DNA of 64,000 nt, from assembly GCA_019426215.1 (NCBI GenBank), contig CM033397.1:23934480-23998479 (forward strand). The letters are read 5' to 3'. Of this stretch, positions 53,050 to 63,835 are shown piece after piece. Position 1 is the stretch's first letter. Each line of letters opens with the position of its first letter. Made by a program: the position numbers and the translations under genes. This DNA is from Buddleja alternifolia. Lineage: Eukaryota; Streptophyta; Magnoliopsida; Lamiales; Scrophulariaceae. The notes under the pieces were generated by a model. That model did no database searches. It saw only the letters and a list, made by a program, of their open reading frames with translations, and was not told where the DNA came from.

Positions 53050-55404
53050 ATGTGATCAAATTATCAAGGAAACAATCAAAACCAGTCGATAAACGGGGGG
53101 AAACTAGTGTAAAAATAACATATATCATGCACACTAACGTTTGTGGGCCATATGGAGAAATGGCTCAGGAGGTAGGTTTTACTTACTCATCACATTCACT
53201 GATGTTCAAGATATGGTCTAGTGTACCTGATGCAGCATAAGTCTGAATCCATTGAAAAGTTCAAGGAATCAAGGCTTTAGTGGAAAATCAAACTGGTCAA
53301 CATATGAAAACTCTTCAATCGGATCGAGGAAGAGAATATATGAGCGACGATTTTGATGTATACCTTAGAGAGAATGGTATAGTATTACAGCTCACACATC
53401 CAGCGACACCACAGTTAAATGAGTAGCAAAGTGAAGGAATCGAACCCTGTTGGACATGGTTCGCTCCATGCTCAGCTACACTGACTTACCCATTTCACTG
53501 TAGGGTGATGCGCAGCTTATAGCTATACACATTTAAATAGATATTCCTAAGACTCCATATGATATATGGAGAAATAGGAAACCAAGTCTTAATCACATTA
53601 AGATTGGGGATGTCCGGCTTATGTCAAAAAGACCAAAGTGGACAAATTGGAAGCTAGATCCTGAAAGGGCATTTCGTTGGATATCCTGAGGATTCAATGG
53701 GATACCTCTTTTACCTACATGATGATCAGAGGATCATCGTAGCTTTACAAGCCCACTTTCTTGAAGATGAGTTCATTTAAGAAAGAGGAATGGGTAGAAA
53801 GATTGTTCTCGAAGAACAAAAATGAAACTCCAGTGAATACATCTACACAGTAAGTGAGAACTGAACCTTTTATAACACAACCACAACCACAAAGATCAAG
53901 TGGGGTACCTCAACCGCCTGAGAGGTATGGATATCTAGTATAGAGGGAGCTCGATCTTCATTCTTCATTAGAGGAGGGTCATGGAGATGATCCCTCACTT
54001 ATGATCAAGCGATGGAGGATGTGGACGCTACAAGATGGCGTAAAGCTATGTAAACCGAGATCGATTTGATGCATTCAAACCAAGTCTAGAAACTTGTCGA
54101 TCGGCGGCTGATGGGGTAAAACAATTGGGTGCAAATGGATCTACAAGAGAAAGATTGGTGTTGATGGCAAGGTTGACACTTACAAAGCCAAACTAGTGGT
54201 GAAAGGGTATAGTCAAAAGGATGGAATTGACTACCAAGAAACCTTTTCGCCAGTGGTTATGATCAGATCAATAAGGATCCTACTTGCAATAGCAGCACAC
54301 CAAGACTATGAAATATGACAAATGGATTTTAAAACTGCTTTCCTAAATGGATTCCTAGAAGAGGACATCTATATGGAACAACCTAAAGGTTTTGTATTCG
54401 AGGACGATATTCATAAGGTGTGTAAGCTTGAGAGATCCATTTATGGACTCGAGCAAGCATCTCGTAGCCGGAATCTATGTTTTGATGAGGCTGTCAAAGG
54501 ATTTGACTTCATCAAGAAGGAAGACAAGCCAGTGTTTATAAAAAGGTTAGTGGGAGTAAGATAATATTCCTTGTTTATATGTAGATGACATATTACTCAT
54601 AGGGAATGATATAGGAATGCTCACCACTATTAAGAAGTGGCTTTCGAGTACTTTCTCCATGACAGACTTGGGAGAGGCAACCTATATTCTAGGGATTCGA
54701 ATCTACAGAGATTGAACAAATAGAATGATAAGGCTCTCTCAAGCCCTTACTTAGAAAAGTCCTAAAGAGATATAGAATGGAGGATTCTAAGAAAGAGTTC
54801 TATCCAATGAGGCATGGGATACATCTTTCGAAATCTATGTGTCCTCAAAGTGAGGAAGATAGAAAAGAAATGAGCATTATACCCTATGCATCTGCAGTAA
54901 GTAGCTGATGTACGCAATGTTGCATACTAGACCTGACATTGCTTATGCAGTAAGCATTGTTAGTCGATTTCAAGCAAACTATGGCAAGGAACATGGATGG
55001 CTGTGAAGAATATTCTAAAGTATCTAAAGAGAACTAAGGATATGATTCTCACTATGGGAGTGGTACCTGACTGAGTGGTGGGGTACACTGACTCGGATTT
55101 TCAATCAAATTTTGATGACCGGAAATCCACCTCAGTATTCATATTCACCCTCAACGGTGGGACGGTGACTTGGAAATGTTCCAAGCAAAGCACAACCGCG
55201 GACTCCACAACAGGGGCTGAATACTGTTTGGCTTAGGAAGTTCATAGATGAACTTCAAGTGGTTCCAAGCATAAAGCTCTCGTTGCCACTTTATTGTGAA
55301 ACACTGGAGCATAGTGCAGGCGAAGGAACCTAGGTCTCACAACAAATCCAAACACTTAAGAGGAGATATCACATCATAAGAGAGATCGTTGCACGGGGAG
55401 AAAA
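53050..55404 (+). pseudogene. Second, indel-riddled copy of copia integrase-RT-RNase H
   Basis: From 53136 to 55404 the sequence repeats 48528-50803 almost base for base, sharing the same stop codons. It also has about twenty single-base deletions, for example one base fewer at taaaacaattggg (54118), gattgggga (53604), agccagtgttt (54528) and cttgtttatatg (54573). Upstream of the duplication it continues into integrase N-terminal sequence (YIMHTNVCGPYGE), which copy 1 lacks. Every reading frame is broken; the longest remaining piece is 54322-54564 (DFKTAFLNGFLEEDIYMEQP). It ends in gcacggggagaaa, where a different LTR begins. Confidence 0.88.
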
Positions 55405-57040
55405 ACGTGTATGTGGGGTTGGGGTATAGTCCTTGGGTACGAAAAAGCGAAAAAATGCAGTCGAGAGGGATTCACCAGGGTCCGATTACCCGATCTCTAG
55501 CCCTGTTGCAGAACTAAATGGCGTATACAAGACCTGAAGATCAAAGGGCGTTGGCTTCTGAGAGGGATTGGTGGCCCAGATTAGACGACTGATCATTAGA
55601 TGCAAACATGGCATAGGTTCTAGGTTATCTAGGGTTCGAACCAGTCGCCAACCCGAGACCATAGACGAAAACCGATGAGGGCTTCTACTCACTACATCGT
55701 AACTCAGATATGTTATTTTGCTTATTAGCGTGTGACAGCTAGGAAGTTCGGGGCAATGTTCTAGACTAACACCACGCCATTAGTGCCTTGTATTAATTTG
55801 GTGAATTAATTCCAGGTCTAGTTAATTCTTTTAATAATTAACTATCCTAAGGGGGGGCAGACTATTGCTAGTTAGCAACAATGGGGGGCCTGAGGGGGTC
55901 ACACACATTAACTTAGTGTAGTACCTATCTGGCTAATTACTTGCTTTGAGAAAAGTAATGAGGATTAGTTACAAATTATATTGATAATCAAGAAAAATGA
56001 ATTAATTTAATGGGATTAATTAATAGTCCTATAATTTCATAGTAGAATATTAAATTGGAAAGGATTAATTAATTAATAAAGAGAAAGAAAATAAAATAAT
56101 ATATATATATATGCATGTGCACGTGCGGTGTGTATTTGTGTATGTGTGGATTTGGTGGATAGATTTATCTTGCTCACCAAGTTTGTAATATATATATATA
56201 TATATATATTAATATCCTATAAATATATTTGGTAGAATCTTTAATTGGTTAAGGTAACTAATTAATAAGGAAGAATTCTATTTAATATATGTTAGGTTAT
56301 TAAGAGATATAGTAATATCTAATTAGTTGAAAAAAGTTCAACTATTTAAGGAGAGAGAATAAAAGAAAAAGGAATATATATATATATATATCTATATATA
56401 TATATATGTATATACACATACACGTCTCTCCCTAATTTTTAGGGGGAGAGAGACGTGTGTGTGTAGAGTTTTAAACGTAGGTGGACTCTATATATATATG
56501 TGTTCCACTTCTTTTAAAATGAGGGTTTTAATAAAAAAGCTTGTTTTTTAATAAAAATAATACAAGTACCTTTTCTATTATTTTCTCTCCCAATTTTTCT
56601 TTCATATTATTTCTTCAAACTCATGTGTTGAGTGCGAAGAACACTTAAATAATTCCAAACCCTTTTTCCTCAAAACTCAAGATTCGATATTCTCCTTGCT
56701 AGCACTGATGGAGATAATTGAGGGTACGAACTAGGGTGTGGATACATCTGAGAGGCGCAACACTTGAGGCGCTAGTGCAAATCAAATTTGAAAACTGTAG
56801 CAAGGAGTAGTTTAAAAAGACGTTGCTGTTTTAAGGTCTACAAGAGGTGAACACGAGTAAACTTTCTCCTAGGATAGTTTTGAATCCAATGGTAAACACG
56901 AGTAAACTTTCTCCTAGGATATTTTTTAATCCGATGGTACCATGTCGACCTAGCCCTAATTTCGGGGATGCCGCTTTAATTTTTAAAATTATATGTTTTC
57001 CGCTGCGCAAGTGTCCCCGGGGGTTGTACCAATCCCAACA
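55405..57040 (+). repeat. 5' LTR of copia element, 5' truncated
   Basis: Its right end aatcccaaca is fixed by the primer site at 57042. Contents include (AT)n runs at 56098-56112, 56188-56210 and 56374-56406, and a hairpin at 56415-56460 (arms near acgtctctccc/gggagagagacgt) just upstream of a TATA-like ctatatatatatg at 56488-56500. A tandem duplication of about 45 bases (56849-56893, 56894-56938) is also present. The 55405-55800 part is of uncertain origin and may precede the true LTR start. Confidence 0.65.
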
Positions 57041-57041
57041 A

Positions 57042-57054
57042 TGGTATCAGAGCC
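57042..57054 (+). other. Primer-binding site (initiator tRNA-Met type)
   Basis: TGGTATCAGAGCC, the consensus plant copia primer site, one base after the LTR end. Confidence 0.92.
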
Positions 57055-58712
57055 AAAGTTTAGACATGACTCAAATTCTTTTCGTGTTTATATGCTTTAA
57101 AATTAGTTTTATTGCATATTGAATTGGTTGGATTTTTGTTTAATTTTTGGACCCGTTGACTTGGTGTTAATCTAAAAATCGACGGGCTGCGTTTTTATGT
57201 TTTAATAAAAAAAAAGACGAGGAGATCACTGTCGCACGGGCAGCACTGCTGCTACGCGACGACGACGGACAGTCGCCGTGAACAGTAATCCGCTGTTCTG
57301 CAGCGCGTCGCGGCTCGGCCACGTGCCGTCGCGGACGACGGCGCACGACTGCGGCTGTTGGGCCGCCTTAGTGTTTTTAACTTAAGAGGTCGAAATGTAA
57401 TTTCCCCAATTTCCAAATGTTTTTCGTAATAATTGCATTTTAAGCCTTGGGTCATTTTTGCAATTAAATTCAAAGTGCAACCCTAATTTGTGATTTTATA
57501 AAATTGTGTTTTTGAATCTCAAATTAAAATTATTTTAAGTTTGTTCTAAAATTGGATTTTCAAAATTGGAAGGTTTTATTTAATTTTTGAAAAATAAAAT
57601 AAGATGGAATTTTATTAATTTCCGGAATTGGATAAAATTGGGTTTTTGGAAAATATTTTTTGATTAATTGGAAAAGTATGACTTTTTCGTGTGAAGTTTC
57701 TAAAATTGGCTTCTAGAAATTAGAGTCTTTAGATCCATTAATTAATTAGATCATCCTTAATTAAAGACGGTGTATATTAATTCATATTTGCATGATAACA
57801 TGACTAGTCGTTATTTTGGTTTGAGGCCTGTGCGCCATGTTTTTCCTTTTATTGTAAATGAGAGGGAAAGGTTTCTTTAAATGTAATTTTTGAAGACGAA
57901 GATGGAGACATTCAAGCTCATGGAATTTTGAAGACCTTAGTGTAGGGTCCGGGTCCTTAGACTAGATTGGTCAACAACTTGATGGCTCGGGGTGTTTAGG
58001 TATTAGCTTGACTAAGATCACATTTACCGCTTTATGTATGATTGCTTATTTTCTTATGTTATGTATGTTGTGCATGTCTGCATAATCACTTAAGAAAGAG
58101 AAGTAATTGAAAAGTGTGAGACCTTGTTTTTTGAAAAACCCCTTTATCCATAGTAAGTCCTTAAATGGATAAATCGGGGGCCCGTAAACCCCTTGATTAG
58201 GTCCAGTTCCTTCCATCATTAGATGTGAGAGGGAATAGTGCGGCTTGTCATCATTGTCTCACGAGTCATGGAATGGTGGCAAGTTAAGTGTACTAATCTC
58301 ACAACTAGGCCTTCTACTATGACATGCGGTCCTACTAGAAGTGCACACAGACCTCAGTTTCGCTAAGGAGTCGTCCATGAGTCGTGGGACCACCTGGTTA
58401 CTGTTATTGCGTGAGAATTTGATAGGTCAGACTTAAACACAGACTAGTATATGGTTGCATCGTGTTCTCTGAATGTACATGAAATGTGAGGCAAACATCT
58501 CGAGAACCACCTGGATGTGGATGGGGCCATCGTGCCTGTTCAATGTTACCACCCATTGTCTCACGAGTTGTGGAATGAGGTTGGGACATTTGACGCTCGA
58601 GCCCACTGGAAATGTTTAAATTTCCCGTCTTCTATCAATTGGGGTGATGGATTTCGTAAAGTTAGTGGGAGCACACATGTATATTTAAAATTTTTTCATT
58701 CCATGTGAATAT
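57055..58712 (+). other. Copia leader with a CpG-rich island
   Basis: Non-coding, about 1.66 kb. A dense CpG block lies at 57218-57365 (cgcgacgacgacgg; gcagcgcgtcgcgg; cgtcgcggacgacggcg). It occupies the same distance from the primer site (about 180-330 bases) as the island in the element at 45.7 kb, although the sequences differ. Later, cacgagtcatggaatg/cacgagttgtggaatg repeats (58259, 58562) are seen. The 61- to 73-codon frames here are unsupported. Confidence 0.65.
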
Positions 58713-59006
58713 ATGTTAGAACTGAATGCTAATGATCATTTTTCGTTTTATCGCACTTTACATAGTAATATCGGGGAAATCATTTATACTTGTCTATGGT
58801 TTCTCAAATGTAACAAATTTGATGGCTCGAAGTACACCTATTGGCGTTTGTCTTTAGATATATATCTTAGGGTTAAGAGTCTTGATTACATAATCAAAGG
58901 GGAAGTCCCACCTAAACCCAAGCCTGCAACTCGTGCTCGTACTTTGGCGTACTGGACGAAGCAAATCAATGATGAGGTTACGTTCGATGTTTCATATTGT
59001 CTATGA
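58713..59006 (+). pseudogene. Copia gag N-terminal segment
   Basis: The relevant part is CNKFDGSKYTYWRLSLDIYL (the F-DG-NY-W block of plant copia gag), then DYIIKGEVPPKPKPATRART and ending FDVSYCL. The expected UBN2 core of about 150 residues is missing, since the next frame begins near the knuckle. An internal deletion or frame loss lies at 58985-59060. Confidence 0.85.
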
Positions 59007-59623
59007 TGTCTGAGCGTATGATTGAGACATATGGAAAGTCCAAACTAGCCAAGGATATCGTTAATAAGTTGGAGAGAACATTTGGAAAGAAAACGCCAAA
59101 GGGTGATTGCCCTCATTGCCATGTGATGGAACACTTGAACAAGGATTGTCCTGCTGCCTTCAAAAGCCACAACGAAGGTGTGTTTATTGTTGAGGTTAAT
59201 TTGTCTATTAACCATGCCGGCTGTGGTACTCACCTTTGCAATGATTTGCAGGTGCTGACTAGAAGCAGAGAGCTAGATGATGGGGACATGGTCCTGAGAA
59301 TGGCTAATGGAGCGTCTGTCGTTGCGAAGGCTGTTGGAAACGTCATTTTAGTTCTTGAGGATAGTAGTAGGTTTACTTTAAAAGATATTTATTATGTTCC
59401 CGAATTGATTGAGAACCTAATTTCTGTTTCCGTTTTGGACAAGGAAGGTTTTTATTTTAATATAAATAATGGTTTTTGTTCAATGTTTTTGGGTTCTAAA
59501 TTAATCATGAGGGCATGCATGTATAACAACCTCTACATTTACCCGTATACTAATTCTCTTGAAATTCAACCAATAATCACGGGAAAGCGTAAATATAATG
59601 ATCCACCTAATGCACAAATTTGA
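58997..59623 (+). pseudogene. Copia gag zinc knuckle and protease, catalytic Asp replaced
   Basis: The knuckle CPHCHVMEHLNKDC (C-x2-C-x4-H-x4-C, residues about 35-48) is intact. It is followed by FIVEVNLSINHAGCGTHLCN, where copia proteases have LDTGCGTHLC: the catalytic aspartate position reads His-Ala-Gly, so this protease should be inactive. The rest (VLRMANGASVVAKAVGNVIL, DIYYVPELIENLISVSVLDK) is a normal retropepsin/pre-integrase sequence. TGA at 59621-59623 ends the frame just before HARVGH. Confidence 0.88.
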
Positions 59624-60514
59624 CATGCTAGAGTTGGTCATGCATCTAAGGATAGGATTCGCAAGTTGTCAAGTTTGCTCGAGCTTGATGAAGGAGAGGA
59701 ACTACCGACTTGTGAACCTTGTCTGAAAGGTAAGATGACAAAGTCACCATTTGGAGGCCAAATGGAATGTGCTAAGGATTTGCTTGGGTTAATTCACACA
59801 AATATGTGTGGACTGCTCAGTGTCGATGCATTAGGGAACTTTTCTTACTTCATAATCTTTACCAAAGATTATTCTAGGTATGGTTATTTGTATCTTCTTA
59901 GATACAAATCTGAGGCCTTTGATAAGTTCAAAGAATTCAGAAATGAAGTAGAGAAACAAACTGGTAAAAGTATTAAAACTCTTCGATCTGATCGAGGAGA
60001 AGAATACTTGTCCGGTGAGTTCTTGGATTATTTGAAAGAGAATGGGATTCTCTCTCAGTGGGCGCCGCCTGGAATGCCACAATTAAATGGTGTATCTGAG
60101 CAAAGAAACCGCACGTTGATGCACATGGTTCGATCAATGATGTTGTCCACAGATTTACCTACGTTCTTCTGGGGCTATGCCCTGGAGATGGTGGCTTATC
60201 TATTAAATAGATTACTGTTAAAAAGTGTTCCTGAAGTTCCGTATAAGATGTGTCATGACAAAGCACCCTCATACAAGTACCTAAGAGTATGGGAATGTGT
60301 TGCTCATGCCAAGCAGCTAGCGCGAGATAAGTTAGATTCGAGATCTATCTTGTGTAGGTTTGTAGGTTACCCTAAGGAATCCTATGGGTACTACTTCTAT
60401 CACACCTTGGAACAAAAGGTAATTGTTTCAAGGAATGCTATGTTCCTAGAGAAGCAACTCTTCAGTGGGAGCATAGATAGAGTGATAGAGCTTGAGGAAA
60501 CTCAAGAAACATAA
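59624..60514 (+). pseudogene. Copia GAG-pre-integrase and integrase core, 282 codons open
   Basis: HARVGHASKDRIRKLSSLLE then CEPCLKGK gives the HHCC zinc-binding motif. The core follows: LIHTNMCGLLSVDALGNFSY (first catalytic position Asn rather than Asp), RSDRGEEYLSGEFLDYLKEN (second Asp), QLNGVSEQRNRTLMHMVRSM (Glu present) and FWGYALEMVAYLLNR. The end FVGYPKESYGYYFYH is typical. The frame is long and well kept, but with Asn at the first DDE position catalysis is doubtful. TAA at 60512-60514. Confidence 0.9.
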
Positions 60515-60961
60515 ACACCACTGGCAGTGAATGAAGAGCAAAATGAACCACAAACTGTAAGTACACAAATTCCACCTCCAAGGAGATCCGAAAGGATCCC
60601 GAGATAGCCTGAGAGGTACTATGGCCTTTTGCTGAAAAGCAAGAAGGAGAACCTCCTATTAGATGAAGATCTAACGTTCTATGACTAGGCAATGTCTGAC
60701 AAGAATTCGGGAAAATGGTCTAAAGCCATGGAATTTGAAATTGAATCCATGTACTCTAACAAGGTTTAGACCTTGGCAGAACCCATCACCTGGCATTAAG
60801 GCCATTGGTTGTAACTGGGTATACAAACGCAAGTTAGGAGTGGATGGAGAGGTTACCACCTTTAAGGCTCGCTTAGTTGCGAAGGGTTATACTCAAAGGT
60901 AAGGAATTGACTATGAGGAGAATTTTTCGCCAGTCACGATGACCAAGTCGATTAGGCTTTA
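60515..60961 (+). pseudogene. Copia RT N-terminal fragment fused to gypsy sequence
   Basis: Broken frames read RRSERIPR, PERYYGLLLKS, KAIGCNWVYKRKLGVDGEVT, FKARLVAKGYTQR then TAA, GIDYEENFSPVTMTKSIRL. The latter is followed, without the usual LLAIAA, by gypsy sequence ([12 protein letters not shown]). The switch is at about 60960 and is the clearest copia/gypsy chimeric junction of the window. Confidence 0.85.
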
Positions 60962-61940
60962 GTCAGGTTTCTTTTGGCCCACACTCTCTAAAGATGCATC
61001 CTTGTATGTCCAATCTTGTGATAGGTGCCAAAGAACGGGTAATATCTCTAAATGACATGAAATGCCTTTGAATTGCATGCTTGAGTGCGAATTATTTGAT
61101 GTTTAGGGTATTGATTTCAATGGACCTTTCCCTAGCTCTTGTTCAAATAAATATATTCTTGTTGTGGTTGATTACGTCTCTAAATGGGTTGAAGCCGAGG
61201 GTTTACCCACAAATGATGCTAGAGTGGTTACTAAATTCTTAAGGAAACCTATTTTCACTCTTTTTGGAACCCCTAGAGCAATCGTAAATGACGGGGGCAC
61301 CCATTTTTGCAACAAGCACTTTGAGCATTTATTGAACAAGTATGGTGTGAGGCACAAAATTTCAACCCCATACCATCCTCAAACGAGTGGTCAAGTAGAG
61401 GTGTCCAATAGGGAAATTAAACGAATTCTTGAAAAAATGGTCAATGCATCTAGGAAAGATTGGTCTCTAAAGCTAGATGACGCCTTATGGGCATATAGGA
61501 CCGCGTTTAAAACCCAATTGGCATGTCCCCTTACCGCCTCATCTTTGGCAAAGCATGTCATTTACTGGTTCAACTTGAACATCATGCTTTTTGGGCTATT
61601 AAGTTTCTAAACTTGTAGGTACCAATCGATTGCTCCAATTGCATGAACTCGAGGAATGGCGTCATCACGCTTATGAGAATGCCAAGGTTTACAAGGAACG
61701 CACAAAAACGTGGCATGACAAGCACATTATTCCCCGAGAGTTTCACTAGGGAGAGAGGGTTCTACTCTACACCTCTCGCCTCCGACTCTTTCCCGGGAAG
61801 CTTAAGTCAAGATGGTCGGAACCGTTTCTTGTGTCTTGTGTCTATTCTTCGGGTGCCGTCAAGCTCACAACAGATAGTGGGCAAACATTCATGACCAATG
61901 CCCTACAATTAAAGCATTACGTTGGGATTGATGGGCCAAG
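60962..61940 (+). pseudogene. Ty3/gypsy integrase (Athila/Tat-like), frameshifted
   Basis: Begins at [26 protein letters not shown], the H2C2 end of gypsy integrase. Core: [20 protein letters not shown] (first Asp), [20 protein letters not shown] (second Asp), [20 protein letters not shown] (Glu) and [13 protein letters not shown]. It then frameshifts; the GKACHL...[13 protein letters not shown] block and the downstream [24 protein letters not shown] segment occur in different frames. GKACHLPVELEH is typical of Athila/Tat integrases. Stops at 61048, 61106 and frameshifts near 61545 and 61745 inactivate it. Confidence 0.88.
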
Positions 61941-62887
61941 GGACAAAGTGTCCATCCTCCTCCGACATCCTCCGTGATTCATTTTTTCAAGTCGAGCTAA
62001 CAACTATAAACGAGCGCTTCTTGGGAGGCAACCCAAGTTCTTTATTTTTTTGTATTTTCGCATTTTTAGATTAGTTAGCCTTGTTTTCTTTTGTTTCGTC
62101 TTTGTTAGTTGTGTTTAAGCGTTTTCTTTCTTTATTTTTTAAAGAAAACAAAATTTGATTCAACACAGCAACCCGCGCCTAGGCACCGTGTCTATCGCGC
62201 CTAGGCGCCGCGTCACCCTAGTCTGACCATTCTGTTCGTAGTCTCACGCCTAGGCACCGCGTACTCCATGCCTGGGCGCTGCCCACTACACACCTAGGCT
62301 CCACCCATCTCACGCCCAGACGCAGCCTGAATTTCTAAAGGCTAAATTGCTTTGACTTACGATGCCTAGGCACCATCACACGCGCGACTAGGCATCGCTC
62401 AGGTATAAAATTTAATTCCCAGACAAAAATTGGTCAAACTCATCATCTTTCCACCCCCACACCTCTGATTCGCAATTTTCGGCGACTCCCTAGATATTTT
62501 AGCACCCGTCTCCGCCTATTCTCCGCCGCACAACAGCCGATCCGCCGTTCTTCTCGCCGTTTGAGCTCATTTCTCTGACAATTTGCTTGATGTTTTGACC
62601 AAAGGTGAGATTGGCTTAACTTTTACTGTTCACTTCTGTATACAAGCCGTGTGGGGCTTTGTTTTGGGCTATATTGTGCTCATTTTGTCTATATTATATG
62701 AGTTGTGAACCGTTGTTCATTTGTGAAGATTTGTTGGTGGGAGTTGAATTCTTTTGGATACACAATTGAGAATATTGGGATGTGGTCGGATACATTGTGA
62801 CATTGTTGCTTGATTGAGTGATTTGAGGCATTGTCTAGAACTCGCTAAATTAATTTACGTCGTTACGCCATCGAAAATTTAGTAGCC
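61941..62887 (+). other. Spacer between gypsy integrase and extra ORF, with hairpin and GC palindromes
   Basis: Non-coding. 62012-62039 is the 28-base hairpin identical to 18940-18913. 62165-62400 is a cluster of about ten gcgcctaggca/gcctaggcgcc-type repeats. 62440-62570 is a C-rich pyrimidine stretch (ccgcctattctccgccgc), followed by a T-rich region that resembles an intron or 5' UTR before the ATG at 62888. A TATA-like ataaaattta lies at 62405-62414. The extra ORF may therefore have its own transcript. Confidence 0.6.
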
Positions 62888-63835
62888 ATGCCTAAGAAAG
62901 TGTCTACTTCATCCAAGGGCAAGAAAAAGGTAGGAGAAGGGTCCTCAAATGCCCCCGAGCCCCCACTCAACTCCACCACTCCGGGCCTTGATCTTCATTT
63001 TTCTGACCCCGAGGTTCAAATTATATGCCAACTCCTCAACAACCGGATTCTCATCAAAGAGCGATATTTGGATAATCGTGGTAGGCGCTCGGTTCAAGAG
63101 TTGGTTGCCTTCCATAATTTGAAGCCATTTTTCAAGGCACCTGAGGCCATCCGAGTCCCATGGGTCCAAGAGTTCTTCAGTGCCGGGGCTTATGAAGAGC
63201 TTATGACAAAGGGGTGTAGTGCCCTTGATCTTGATGTTCGACATACGAGGGTGCACTACCTTATGGCTATGATTAGTGAATGCATCGGCGTGCCCATCCT
63301 GCAAAATTGCGAGTACACCACTCTCTACAATGAGGGGCATTTCAACATTTCCTTGGCCGAGGTCTTGACTGTGATAGCAAGAGAAGGGAAGGACCGGCTA
63401 CTGGGGCAAGCACATCTTCCCCGTCGTGCCTTGTTTCCCAAGGCTGCCTTTTGGCTTGACTTCATCCGGTTCAACCTCATCCCAAGCACTAAGCGGTTCG
63501 AGGTTAATAAGAAATGGGCCATCCTTATCTTCTCTATTATGACCAAGAAGCGAGTTGACTTCACAAGAGTGATTTTTTGGTCATCGTTGAGCCACTTGCG
63601 AAAATGGAAGATTGAGTTTGGCCCCGTTGTTGACAAGGAGAAAGCTAAGAAAAAGGGTGGCGATTCGAACAAGCGAAATCCACTCATATTCCCATCCCTT
63701 ATCACTGCCTTGTGCAAGAAAGTCACGTTGAGGTGTTTTCTATGGATGGCACCGAGTCTCCCGGTTCTTCCTGTTGGGTTGACTCATTCCCTCGGGTGGC
63801 TCGTGGCAGCGGAAGTTAAAATTTTACATAAGTAA
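62888..63835 (+). CDS. Extra ORF downstream of gypsy integrase (plant-transposon-protein-like)
   Basis: 315 codons. MPKKVSTSSKGKKKVGEGSS is a basic, disordered start. Residues about 30-260 are globular: ICQLLNNRILIKERYLDNRG, HNLKPFFKAPEAIRVPWVQE, FNISLAEVLTVIAREGKDRL, ALFPKAAFWLDFIRFNLIPS, KKWAILIFSIMTKKRVDFTR. I recall this style, an F-Y...W...V..F with a hydrophobic KKWAILIFSIMTKK helix, from the putative plant transposon protein domain found in ORFs 3' of pol in Athila-type gypsy elements. That is family knowledge, not proven here. The last 40 residues after CKKVTL probably result from a frameshift near 63718, since another frame (VEVFSMDGTESP) continues the pattern. It lies in the same relative place as the extra ORF of the Sirevirus-like element but shows no obvious similarity to it. 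Confidence 0.65.
   Translation: MPKKVSTSSKGKKKVGEGSSNAPEPPLNSTTPGLDLHFSDPEVQIICQLLNNRILIKERYLDNRGRRSVQELVAFHNLKPFFKAPEAIRVPWVQEFFSAGAYEELMTKGCSALDLDVRHTRVHYLMAMISECIGVPILQNCEYTTLYNEGHFNISLAEVLTVIAREGKDRLLGQAHLPRRALFPKAAFWLDFIRFNLIPSTKRFEVNKKWAILIFSIMTKKRVDFTRVIFWSSLSHLRKWKIEFGPVVDKEKAKKKGGDSNKRNPLIFPSLITALCKKVTLRCFLWMAPSLPVLPVGLTHSLGWLVAAEVKILHK

Larger units (their letters stand above)
55405..60961 (+). mobile_element. Ty1/copia element with leader, gag, protease, integrase, start of RT
   Basis: 5' LTR (left end truncated), primer site 57042, leader, gag from 58713, protease/integrase 58997-60514, then the N-terminal part of RT, which switches into gypsy integrase at about 60962. The pol frames are longer than in other copies, but key catalytic residues are changed. 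No 3' LTR. Confidence 0.85.

Noticed and set aside
55405..55720. rRNA or host-gene sequence because of its higher G+C content
   Set aside because: No conserved rRNA core is recognisable; it leads into a copia LTR and is probably LTR-derived, though the origin stays uncertain.
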